A stretch of DNA of 64,000 bases from Glandiceps talaboti (taxonomy: Eukaryota > Hemichordata > Enteropneusta > Spengelidae), in contig NC_135563.1 of assembly GCF_964340395.1 (NCBI RefSeq), positions 6,591,922 through 6,655,921 of the forward strand, in the 5' to 3' direction. Positions 24,490 through 35,760 of this stretch are shown piece after piece (the stretch's first letter is position 1; the number at the start of each line of letters is the position of its first letter). The notes under the pieces were generated by a model. That model did not search any database, had not been told where the DNA came from, and saw nothing but the letters and a program-made list of their open reading frames with translations. Both the position numbers and the translations under genes were made by a program.

Positions 24490-25331
24490 CTCAGTTTGGA
24501 CAGACAGCAAATTGAACGAGTTAATAGCCTCGATCACTTGGGAGTTCACAAAGACAAAAATTTGAACTTTGAGGCACATATTGATAATATTGTCAATAAA
24601 ATTAATAGAGGTCTTGGTGTTCTCAAGAGAATAGCGCCAATGTTACCTCTAGATATTCGAGTAACCATTTACAATACACTAGTTCTTCCATATTTCGATT
24701 ATTGTAATACTGTGTGGTCCCATGCTAGTGAGACCAATATTTTGCGGCTGCAGCGGCTGCAAAACCGTGGCATGCGTATTATTTTGAAATGTCACTATAG
24801 AACACAGTGTTGATATGTTAACACGCCTGAAGTGGATGTCAGTGAAGCAAAGATTTTACTTCTGTAAATGTGTTTAAATATATAAGATCAACAATAATCT
24901 AACTCCTCATTATCTTAACAGTATCAACCAAAATAGATATAAAGTTCATAATTACAGAACCAGGGCAAGTGCCAGAGGAGATTTCTATCACAATGACTGC
25001 CATAGAAGTTCTTTGAAATATATGGCATCCAATATTTGGAATAGGATTCCCAGATCTATAAGAGATCTGGAATCTCTGAATGGTTTTAAACAGACATGTG
25101 CCCGACACGTACTCAATGTTTTGTAATCGTTTCTTGAACTGTATACATGTTTTAAATCTTTAGAGTCAGTACACGACTTTGTACTCTGTTTTCTTTTGTT
25201 TTGTATATTCATCGAGTTACTTATTACTTTGTGTTTTATGTACTTTTTAAAGATATCTTTATGGCTCCATGATAAATAACCACTACTTTGTAGAAAGCTG
25301 ATTGGATTCCAATAAAGAATAAAGAATAAAG
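24490..25331 (+). pseudogene. 5'-truncated non-LTR retrotransposon (reverse transcriptase C-terminus)
   Basis: A 105-residue frame (24499-24813) contains the post-RT segment typical of jockey/CR1/L2-type ORF2 proteins: LDHLGV, INRGLGVLKRIAPMLP, then PYFDYCNTVW and LQRLQNRGMRII. It is stopped by TGA at about 24811 but homology-like sequence continues in other frames (LKWMSVKQRFYFCKCV; NIWNRIPRSIRDLESLNGFK) to a TAA near 25126. The 3' end carries a short AATAAAG tandem tail (25311-25331), as many non-LTR elements do. The RT catalytic domain and endonuclease are absent, so it is dead. Confidence 0.85.
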
Positions 25332-25367
25332 ACTATATTTATTAGATGAACAATATACATCAATTCA
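25332..25367. repeat. isolated unit of the 37-bp minisatellite
   Basis: GACTATATTTATTAGATGAA plus CAATATACATCAATTCA, the same unit as in 26151-26430, separated from it by a TIR element. A decayed unit is also visible at about 24415-24460, before the retrotransposon relic. Confidence 0.8.
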
Positions 25368-26150
25368 CTCGAGTACATTAGGACCTGTGACGCAACGTTA
25401 ATTTATTCAAAATGGCGTCGACTCATGAATAATTCATATATTCATGTAATAACTTAATATGTTGAAAAACGCTAAAAATGTGACCATCAGATCACAGTTA
25501 CAGACGTTTTATTTGGCCACAGAACTTAAATAAAGTAATAAACTACAATTTAATGTAAATTTCAGTGTGTAAAGACATTATTCTCAACTAAGCAAGAACT
25601 GGGGTCAATGAACTTTTCTCAATTGCTGATTTTTGCATTTGAAATTAATTTCCGAGCATAAGATCGAATATTCCCGTCCATTTTTTTCTGCCAAGTATTT
25701 AGTAACATTCAGTACTTAAATAATCATGGGGGAATGGATAGGTTGTTTTGATCCTTTTCGATGTCTCAACAAATATGTCTATTTTACAGATAATTAGATA
25801 AACCTTGTAATTTTAACATTTATGTTTACTAAAAACCAGATTGATTTAGCCATGTCTTCCTACCTAGATATTGTAACATGATAAATGGAAACAATGAATA
25901 ACATCTCGAGTCGGCGATTGTTGGAGTCTTTGTCCATGAAATTTCGATCTTACAAAACTTACCATTTTCGATGTATAAATAATGACGTCATCACCATAAT
26001 TTGCATACGAAAAATAAATCACACCAAATTTCAAAAGAACATTATACAGTGAAGGATTGGTGTTAATTTCATAGTGTTGGGGTGACTTTATCCTGATTTT
26101 TAACACTGTCATTGATTTTATACTCAATCACATGCCATAATGTACTCGAG
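25368..26150. mobile_element. 783-bp element with 13-bp terminal inverted repeats
   Basis: It starts CTCGAGTACATTA and ends TAATGTACTCGAG, a perfect 13-bp inverted repeat. It interrupts the 37-bp minisatellite: array sequence is found directly on both sides, with CA present at each junction. No transposase frame. Confidence 0.65.
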
Positions 26151-26430
26151 CATGACTATATCATTAGATGAACAATATACATCAATTCATGACTATATTT
26201 ATTAGATGAACAATATACATCAATTCATGACTATATTATTAGATGAACAATATACATCAATTCATGACTATATTTATTAGATGAACAATATACATTAATT
26301 CATGACTATATTATTAGATGAACAATATACATTAATTCATGACTATATTTATTAGATGAACAATATACATCAATTCATGACTATATTTATTAGATGAACA
26401 ATATACATCAATTCATGACTATATTTATCT
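26151..26430. repeat. 37/38-bp minisatellite, ~7 units
   Basis: Tandem GACTATATTATTAGATGAAC AATATACATCAATTCAT units, alternating between 37 and 38 bp by one T. Confidence 0.95.
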
Positions 26431-26724
26431 GAATGAAATAAACAATTTAGGAGTCATGAATATTCCACTACTATTTTCATGTGCTAGCTGTCTTGTAAGT
26501 CAGAAAACCTGACAAATCTATTTACGGGTCAAATCAACGTGTGTTTGCATCTCTAGAACTAATTAGAGGATACATCAAACTAATAACTGATAATACATTA
26601 AGTGTCCTTTGCCTGATATGATTTAGTCCTTGATTTTGATGAAAAAATATGATGTGTATGATGACTGAAAATACCCCTTTTTTCTCGATAAAAAATAAAG
26701 AATTTGACTTGAAGCAGAATTAAC

Positions 26725-28205
26725 TTTAGGGAGCGATCAGTTTGTACGGACGGCGGGGGGGGGGGGTAACCTTATTTTCAAAGACTGAACAAAATTATGA
26801 ACCCCTTGGCTGTACTTACATTTCCATACATCAAATGTATGTGCATACAATAAACCATATAACAATGGCTATAAATATACGTTCAAATATAACATGAACT
26901 CTTTGTCTCTTGATACATCCCAAGCATATGACATGGAGTCATAACATTGCACCTTTTAAGCAACAGTTTTGTTAGAAATGACTTCTCAATATTGCGGGCC
27001 ATTATTAGTTGCATTGTGTCATCATGTGGTATAAAAACTTGCATGTGTAGCTGTACACGTAACACAAAAGAAATGAAATACCTTGAAATTTACGTACTGA
27101 ATAAATTGCTCTAAAATCTGTGCCTCCATTGACCTGAACATGTGGAATTGCACACAAACATAGCCAATAGAGAAACACTTTCAAATAATTTAATGAATTT
27201 GTATCTCTAAATGGTAACTGACCTCCACTGTGCATGTTTTCCCAAATGTTCTCACTTTCTACTTGATCTTTTTTTATTATTTGTGTCAATATGACTTAAA
27301 ATGATTTACACTTTGAAACCCTAAAATTAGTGATACTTTTATGATATAACTATATAAAAAGGTTGTGTTTTATTTCTGAATGGTGCAATAAATGGCCTCC
27401 AAAGGGTGTTCTTTGCTCTTACCATGCTCTAACCATGGGAGGGACGACACCCCCTCCCCCACACCTGCATAGCAGGCGGGGGCACGACTTGAAATGATTT
27501 AAACTTTAAAATTAGTGATACTTTTCTGATATAACTAAGTTGTTTTACTTCGAATGGTGCTTTAAATGGCCTCCAAAAGGTGTTCATTTTCAAACAGCTG
27601 TTACCCCCCCCCTTGTATAGCAGGCACACACACACGCACGTAGCGTGCGCTATTTCATACTATTTCAAGTTCTCTCCCTACTTTGAAACTTACTGAAACC
27701 TCTAGGTTTACAATTATATTAACTCCATTTCTAATATTGTACTTTATAATTAGCTGAATTAATCTATAATGGTAATAGTTCACTCAATCTAAGAGATATC
27801 CTAGAACTTTTGGTTACTAAACCATAAATAATTTGCATGTCCATGAACAGACAATCATACTTCTCATAGGATTCCGGTCTAAAGAGCTTTATACAAGTGA
27901 TGCAATGGATTTGGGATAGCAATTTACCAGATACACTTAAAATTACTGTAAATGTAACAAGTAAAATTAACTATGCAGTGTGTGCTGTATTGTGCTTTGA
28001 GAATCTACAGTGTCTTTTGCAAGAATAAGAAGAATGTTTCTTGTCAACAGATGTCGGGGGGGGGGAAGGGGGTCAGTGTTTTTTTTATTTGTCGGGGGGT
28101 TGGATTATTTTGTGGATGAATCGCAGGGGGTCACTATTTTTAAGTACAACATGAACAAGAAGTCACTGGCCCACCCCCGGCCGTAAAAACTGATCGCTCC
28201 CTAAA
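26725..28205. mobile_element. ~1.5-kb element with ~25-bp inverted ends
   Basis: The left end is TTTAGGGAGCGATCAGTTT-GTACGG followed by a G run. The right end (28172-28205) is the inverse, with CCGTAAAAACTGATCGCTCC CTAAA. It contains a tandem duplication of about 190 bp (27294-27480 and 27487-27640), recognisable by TTAGTGATACTTTT and AATGGCCTCCAAA, each unit ending near a C-rich ATAGCAGGC segment. No convincing transposase frame. Confidence 0.65.
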
Positions 28206-28249
28206 CCCATTCACTGATTCAGTCTTGTTACTTGTCTGTAGTGTGGTTG

Positions 28250-30285
28250 TCACGGTCGGTGTCTCTTAGGGACAGGTCAGTTTCTTCGGCCTGGAGGTGG
28301 ATTTGAAGGGGGGGGGGGTCACCCTGTTTTTGAAATTGGCAGTGGGGGGGGGGGGGGGTAATTGTGTTTTGGATTGTGATGGAAGACCAAAATCCTTTTC
28401 TACAATGGCATATAGCCTTGTCTGAAATGTGGTACATGTCAATATTTGTTCTTGTCCCTGTTTCTTACATGAATTCTTTAATATTATTTATTAGTTCAAA
28501 CATAACTATACATATACATATACATGTATTACCTAGCTACCACACTAGTTACAGAACATGTCATGTAAATGCTTGGCTGTTTCACAATCAATGCTTAACT
28601 TATATTGCACTTTGGGGCAAAAGTGAACTTGAAGATTTCGTAATGGTAATCTTCATAGATAGTTTATAAAAGAAGTTAATCTAAAATGTTCTACTCGTCA
28701 GTATGAACTTGTCAGAAGGGATTAATAACACTTTCTATTTTGGACACTATATGTTATTGACACTAAAAATCACCACATCTCATCAGATTCCAGTTTTTAT
28801 TATACACGAGGTATGACCACCTAAAGTTCTCTAACATACTGGTGACTTTACTATACATGCAATATTAATGCCCCTATACCAATATTACGGGCCATTTTTA
28901 TGTGACATAGGAAACTCATTTAAAACTCACATTTACGTTAGCTATTCAAAGCTTGAAAATATTACCACAAAGGTTATGAATAACCTAAACATTGCCTTAA
29001 TAGAAGAAAAAACTGCAGATCTGCCAGGGGAAAACCCAAGGACTCACTCACCCCCAGAGGTCACTCATGCATTCAAACAACAATCAGATGCACCAACAAC
29101 CTTTTTACTCTGCTAATGGTATTAAATTTTTCTTAAATATTTTCACCCTATTCTAATTTGAGATAATATTACCAAGATAGTCTAAAATTGCCTTAAACTC
29201 CAAATCTCCCCTACCAATGATACTATCATTAGATGTGCTCACCTTTACTACATGTATGATGATGCCATTTAACTTTTTAGGAACACATTTCAACCCCATG
29301 TAAGTTATAAAGAAAAGTTTCTGATACTTGATGGTGCTGTCTTGTAAAGCATGGATTAAGTTATTGCTTGAAAGGGTCTGAATAGCCTAAATATTGGCTT
29401 CAAGAGTAAAAATCCTCCAGGGCTTCTAGAGGGAGACCCCTCGGACCACCCACATGAGGTGGACATATCCTAATCTCAAGATATTCCCCTCTTACTGTCA
29501 AGATGCTATCAAAGTATATTTCAAAAGTATTTCAACCCTATGTAGTTGCTATTTACATGTTGGTGCTGTCTTGTAAAGCTTGGAAATTATTTGTCTGAAA
29601 GGGTCTGAATAGCCTCAACAGTGACTTTTCAGGTTAAAAAACCTCCAGGGCTTCTAGGGGGGGGGACCCCTATAAGAGATGCACATATTCCCTTTTCAAG
29701 CTTTCCCCTACCTTTCAGTCAAGATGCTATTAAACTCCTTTTAGAATATATTTAACCTGTGTCGTCAATAATTATAATTATGATAGTGCCCAGGATCTTA
29801 TAAAGTAGATGCAAGACAGTCAAGTAGTCCACATTGAGTCACGATAAAAAAAAACCTGTCATGTGAATATTATATATATGGGGGGGGGGATCATCATGTT
29901 TTAGAATTAAGTGAGGGGCGGGGGGGGGGGGTCAGCCTGTTTTTGGTTTTTACAGATGTCAGGGGTCAGTGACTTTTTCTCGGCCCGATTTAAGAATCCC
30001 CCATTACAAAACCTTCAAGTTCACTTTTGCCCCAAAGTGCAAGATAAGTGAAGCACTGATTGTGAAACAGCCAAACACTTACGTGGCATGGCATGTTCTG
30101 TAACTAGTGTGGTAGCTAGGTAATACATGTATTATATGTATAATTTTATGTATAGTTATGTTTGAACCCTTACATGAAGTAATATTTAAACCATTTATGA
30201 AAGAAACAGAGACAAGAACAAATATATATATGTACCACAGGCTAACGAAACTGACTGGTCCCTGACATGTGTTTGAAACTGTTTG
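28250..30285. repeat. large imperfect inverted repeat
   Basis: Sequence at about 28428-28655 recurs inverted at about 30005-30240 (for example TTTGGGGCAAAAGTGAACTT against AAGTTCACTTTTGCCCCAAA). The match resumes outside, at the GAAACTGAC/GTCAGTTTC segments near 28275 and 30255. Arms are interrupted on the left by G-rich inserts. The spacer of about 1.35 kb holds the tandem units below. Confidence 0.75.
28940..29760. repeat. three divergent ~235-bp tandem units
   Basis: Each unit contains AATAGCCT(A/C)AA(A/C)A-like, then CCTCCAGGGCTTCTAG and GACCCC segments; clear copies lie around 29370-29460 and 29610-29680, and an older one at 28975-29060. They lie inside the inverted repeat. No coding function is claimed. 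Confidence 0.55.
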
Positions 30286-30289
30286 TCAT

Positions 30290-31102
30290 GATTTGACAAG
30301 TGTCCTGGTTGGAGAGGTACGAGCAGGTTGAACAGTATACTTGATCCTGTGCATCATTTCCCTTCCAAGATATTTTTTTTCTAGCAGCAGTGGTCCATCT
30401 TTTTTTTCCCATCACCCACTCATATCCGAGTTTTTTTTTCAAGCAAATCCACTTGGCATCTTTTTCCCCCCCGAAATCTTCCAAGCCCCCCCCCCCAGGA
30501 TATCAAATGGTCCACCCCTTAGGCTGTTTTCCGACGGCGACTACTAACTGTCAGTGTGACATGTCCCCACTTTCATCGCTGATGGTGATGCATGTTAGAG
30601 CCCAATTTCACTACAAAAAAAAACACATTATAAGTCACTGTTGAGATTAGTATAGCAGTCAACTATGCTATCACTTGGCAAGAACATGGATGTATTAGTG
30701 AGATGGCAAGAACAAGTTGACGGCCCGTTTCAAAAGGAGACTAGCTGCATTCTGCCTTCACTGTAGTAATACCATTGTTACAGTCGCATGGACATGTACA
30801 CGTACGTATATTCTCCACTGCGTCACAGTGTCACACTGCCACCATCACATTTACACTAGAACATAACACCCTTTTAAATCTTTTAAATTTCTACAAAACA
30901 TTTCTTCAAATACTTTCGAGTATATAAAGTCAAATATGGTTGTCGATGAAGTTGCATGGGTAAAAACAGGCGAAAAATACGGATTTTGAGAATGGCTATG
31001 AGAACACTTACCAACATCAAATTGGGCGCCTGCCTCGTTCTGAGATATATGAACCTTGACCTCGAAAAAGCATCATCGCCGATCGTTAATTTACATCGTG
31101 AT
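30290..31102. other. intergenic, no gene seen
   Basis: T-rich and C-rich homopolymers at 30360-30500. Frames here are overlapping low-complexity artefacts. Confidence 0.5.
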
Positions 31103-31230
31103 CTCGTCTTCCAACAGTGATATAAGTTGCAATAATAAACAAGTGATGTAGAATATACAATAAAATGAGATAAAATGAATTAATACTTAGTCTGGGTTAT
31201 TTTTTTGATAGATCGAGAATGTGCGACTTG
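31103..31230 (+). repeat. 128-bp direct repeat, copy 1
   Basis: CTCGTCTTCCAACAGTGATA through GAATGTGCGACTTG. Copy 2 is at 31737-31862 with only a few differences. Confidence 0.9.
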
Positions 31231-31736
31231 TTGTGGAAAAATCAACTAAATTGAACAATAGTGCCTTGAAATGTGCAACCTTGCTAGTCCACAGTGATTC
31301 GATAGAACATTCGCCATGGTAACTGTTCAACAGAGTAAACAGTACATCACAACTCAATTTTTACGCAACTATCATCATGTTTTAAGGAATATTATAACTT
31401 CCTACGACTTTATGTTCACGTGTTCAGCAATAAATAACATCTCTTGGCCCTTGGGTATCGCAAGTACACATATATCATGAGTCGTGCGCTCCTTTGTACG
31501 CGCTGAACACTGTATAAGACCCGGATGTTGTAAAGAGCTCGACCTCTACCTGAACGTTCTTAAAATCGGCAAAAAAAAGTATACTTTTGAGCGTATCTTT
31601 TTAATTTGCGTCTTTGGTGTTCTCTATTTTAGTTGTGAGGTTAATCAATTATGTTGTCGATCGTAAGGTGTTGTGTATTTGGGGTTTGATTTTGTGGCTT
31701 GACTAGAATTGTTTGGCCTGGGAAGCTTCAACCCGC

Positions 31737-31862
31737 TCGTCTTCCAACAGTGAATAAGTAGCAATAATAAACAAGTGATGTAGAATATACAATAAAATGA
31801 GATAAAATGAATTGATACTTAGTCTGGGTTCTTTTTTTGATAGATCGAGAATGTGCGACTTG
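31737..31862 (+). repeat. 128-bp direct repeat, copy 2
   Basis: The near-identical partner of 31103-31230 in the same orientation, about 506 bp further on. The intervening sequence is unique in the window. Confidence 0.9.
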
Positions 31863-33234
31863 ATGAGTTAGCTGGATTAAACGTGTGTACAAATAATGAC
31901 AACGGGTTAGCTATTTATAGAACACCGACATCATTCCACAGTTGACGGTGGCATGGCACGCGCTTCAACAACACTGTCACCTGTACCATGTGTACACAAA
32001 TATCTAAATGTAGGAAAGGGCGTGGTTGATGTAGAAAGAAATCTTCCTGTTCTCATAGGAAAGGTAAACCCTGCGAGGAACGTTTGTAAAGTAATCCTTG
32101 TTTTTTCCCGACGCTTTTCATGATTTTGGATTTCACTTTGTGTCGTACGCGTGGCCGTGGATGGTTGCCGTACTATGGGGGGGGGGGGGTCAATATAGAC
32201 AACAGTCGGAATCGAGTCACGGACCCACACACGCCATGGAAACTTAACTTCCACCTCTGTCTAACGTCTGCACCGTCGTAACGGCAAAAAGGCACGAGGT
32301 TTAACCCCGGGGTTTACTATTTCACACCTGTACATGAGCAGCCACTGGGCAGATTTGTGGTTTTCATGTTGTTTAGACCAAACATGACGATCTTAATAGA
32401 ATCGCTACTCCCAAAGAAAAAACGCACACAAAAGTGTGGGATGGGTGTTTAGCTGTTCTTACGTGCCATCCCACTGGTGGTGAAGGATATCCGCCCTCTC
32501 TCTCTCCCGCCCATCCATTGGGTTTCAATTTGCCCGCCAGCCTACTCACTGTCTACCTACTATCGACTCCCCACCAGGAAAACTATTCGTTATATAGCAA
32601 CAATTCATTTTGACGTACACAGTGAGCGCCCATCCCCCCACAATTCCATGTTTTCCCCTCCCTTTGTAAAAAGAAATTCAAGCCTTCTCTGTCACAATTC
32701 TTCCTTGTTGACTCCATCCCCTCCCAGTAGCTACCGATCGAAACAGTGCCTGCCTCCTGAAAAATTACACAAGAACAGCTTCGTTGACATGCACTTGAAA
32801 ACATGACTTGACCCATATATGGGTCACTTTTAACTAAACTTCACGCGTGATCGCCTAACTGCGTGAGTGCGCAAAATTTTAAACCAATCAAAATAAACAA
32901 GTTCAGTGACAAGAAATTCAGGGTGAATGAACTATTTAAAATGTGAGTAAAATGTTGTATCGACATCTGACTAGTACGTACTACCATGCATGCCAATACA
33001 AGGGATGAAAAAAACTGAGTGGCAAGGTTTTCTAAGCTAGCCTAAATCATGTTAAAAGCTTATTTCGTTATTTACTCCTTAATGTATCGTACACATTTTC
33101 ACAATCAGGCGAGCGATTTTTGAAGTAGGGTGGCCAAATGACCCCGATTTTTCTAATTTAAATTAGAAAAAGTCGGGAGAAAAAGACAGCCGAGGAGCGG
33201 AGATGGGCAAATTTGTATGTACAATCTAAAACAA
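31863..33234. other. intergenic, relatively GC-rich, no gene recognised
   Basis: A 107-residue minus frame (32254-31931) and a 109-residue plus frame (32477-32806) show no known domain; both are proline- and serine-biased. An 18-bp palindrome TGACCCATATATGGGTCA lies near 32809-32826. Confidence 0.4.
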
Positions 33235-33480
33235 AAGTAATTTCCAAGGTCTTGGTCGAGGGCGCTAAATCTCAACACAGCCAGCGCACGCGCGCAGAGA
33301 ACTAGAAGTAGAGAAGCGACCACAACATTCAGTTGTCGTCTGCAAAAGTTCCGCTCACATTCTTGCAACGTCTAAAGTGCATCTGTGTTGTCAATTTTGC
33401 TCTTGAATCACCATTAATCTATCACACGTAACATTTTTCGACGTTTTTGCTAGACCCAAGCTGTGAGTCGAAGGTAAGGC
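33235..33480 (+). promoter_or_regulatory. CpG-dense segment followed by a strong donor site
   Basis: CpG-rich sequence with GCGCACGCGCGC (about 33282-33293, NRF1-like) is followed about 180 bp later by GTCGAAG|GTAAGG. This arrangement resembles a promoter with a non-coding first exon of a plus-strand transcript. No downstream coding exon was found, so this is tentative. Confidence 0.25.
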
Positions 33481-33821
33481 CATCGTTTTGTAGCTAGTAC
33501 TAGTTGGACTATACCGTGACAAATTATCCTTGACTTGGTTTCGTTTGGTGGCGAAAGTACCTATCCAGAGCTGACATGTACTATGACATGGTTTTTATTT
33601 GATTCATCAGACCTGTTACTGTAATAGATTACCCCTTTAATATTAGCATCGTAGCAAACCACGGCCTGTTTTACGGCAACGTTGTTAACGAGCCTCCCTT
33701 TCGGTGTAGTACTAGTGGTAGAAATAATAACTCTGGCTTGTAAGAATGAATTTTAGAGGAGGGACATTGTCAGAATCAAGTCCCGTCCTACCCTGGCCGT
33801 CTGCAAGCAGGAATACTTCAG

Positions 33822-35760
33822 GGCCGTAAGCTATAGCCTGACCAAATTGCCAGGGGGGGGGGGGGGGGGGGGCAGAACTTTGTCTTGGTGCAATCATGCA
33901 TTTAAAATTGAGAAAAGTGCTAATTCACATAAATTTGCATGCAATTAACATAATATATATTTTAGCATACGCAATTAAATATCATATGTAAGGTCAAAAA
34001 AAATAAAAAATGCTTGTCAACGGGTAACCTAACCCATCACATTGGGTAAGTAGGTCGATTTCATTTTTTCACAATGCTTGACAAGGATAAAACAAACCAT
34101 ATATAATGACAGCACAATATTTCAGGTCGAGTTTAGATAGAACTTATTATTCAGTCATCTCGATACTATCTCATGCAATTTGTCTGCATAGCTACATTTA
34201 GGAAATGTACACAATTTAGTGTGGTTAAACAAATGGTGTAGTTCCTCGCACCCTCTCTTCTCAAAAAATGTTAAGCCCCGCCAATTGAAACTCAGGCATT
34301 ATTTTAGCCACCCCTTCTGTCACCTCTCCACTACAGTGGAGATATAAAATCATATGGTACAATGATGCATTGGAAGGAGACAACTCCAAAGGTGAAAAGA
34401 AAATTGAAAATAAGACAGTGTAGGAGGCCATTTAGAGGCATAAAATATCAAACCATAGACATATTAATAAAATACCAGAATTGAAACAATTATGCTTTGC
34501 ATTACATATTATCTGGAAGTGTATTTTGTTGTGGCAAAGCTGAAAGATATTATGCGGATGTGCACATGGTAAATGACTTCTCCTGAAGTTTAATTTCGTT
34601 CCAAAAAATCCTGAATAAAGAGCAAAACATTTTAAGACTTTCAGACTTTTGATGGCAAAATGGTCATAAACTTTTGTTCAATTCTTTTTAGTGCACATTG
34701 GATATTTAATCTCAATTCATGCTTGTATGCAACATCAGAGCCAAGTAAACCACTGTATAAGATATTTTTAATTTGGAATAGACTCAAATATATATTGTTA
34801 CATGTACTATTCAGAAAATATAAAGAAATATCCTTAATTTTGAAAAAAAATGCGAAGCCCGCATGAGGATATATTGCCCATCACCAGAAAAAAATATATG
34901 GGTAGGTTGAACAGCTTTTTCATTTTTTCGGGCCTAATGTCGTATCTTTCAAAGTAGTTGCTGAAAAGATGTCACATTCACAGTAAAAAAAATGGATGGT
35001 GCTTTCTCAAATAAGTAACACAACAAAATAATCATTTTCTTTACCCAACTCCCAAAACTGTTATGGCCTCGTTTACGTCGGAACCCAAGGTGAACTCAGT
35101 GAATTCTCCTTGTCATTATCATTATAATGGAAATTGAAGTTTGGATTCTGATGTTGACGGTACAGCCCTATTTACAAATTCAGGGCCATTCTTTCCATAG
35201 CATATTGTCGCTTCAAAATGAATTTCGGAATAACGCTAGTGTCAGTATGCAATGAGATAATTATATCAAACAACATTTTAACCAAAGACAACGTCGAACA
35301 CAATTATTGAAAGAAATATCTTCAAATAGTGGATCTTAAACTGCGTACCTAGTTTAATAGTTTTTCAGGGCCACCAAATATTCCAAAAAGAGATCTGCCG
35401 TTTTATCAGCATGAAATGTTTTAATATAAGAAACAAGATGTAAATGAGATCGAGCGCATCTTCGGAGTCACTGCATGCAGCATAGCAGGCAACCTCACGT
35501 TGAATGACTTTTCCGTCTTTTTTTTGGTTTCACTTGCTGACATTATAATTGCGACTTGCTATGTTCAAATGAAGGAGACTTTCAAGAATACTGTTACTCG
35601 CAGAAAATGCACAGTGCATGTGCACACTTCTTTTGTACTTTCCTGTGCAAAGAATTTTTAATTTGCTGCAAAAAGTTACAATTTTTAACTGGACACATTT
35701 TAAATCACAGTTAAGCCAGCGTACAATAGCGATGTACGATACATATTAGCCATGAGTCAG
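33822..35760 (+). mobile_element. ~2-kb dispersed repeat, copy B
   Basis: The same element and orientation as 20780-22690, from CCTGACCAAATTGCCAGG (with a 20-G run at 33853-33872) to about TAGCCATGAGTCAG. Differences are scattered substitutions and small indels. The right inverted end seen in copy A is absent, so this copy is truncated or copy A carries extra sequence. Confidence 0.85.

Noticed and set aside
24899-25212. Minus-strand frames of 69-74 residues
   Set aside because: Antisense shadows of the non-LTR retrotransposon relic, whose plus-strand translation is clearly RT-derived.
31931-32806. Proline/serine-rich frames of 107-109 residues on opposite strands
   Set aside because: Low-complexity composition, no domains, no neighbouring exons with matching phase.
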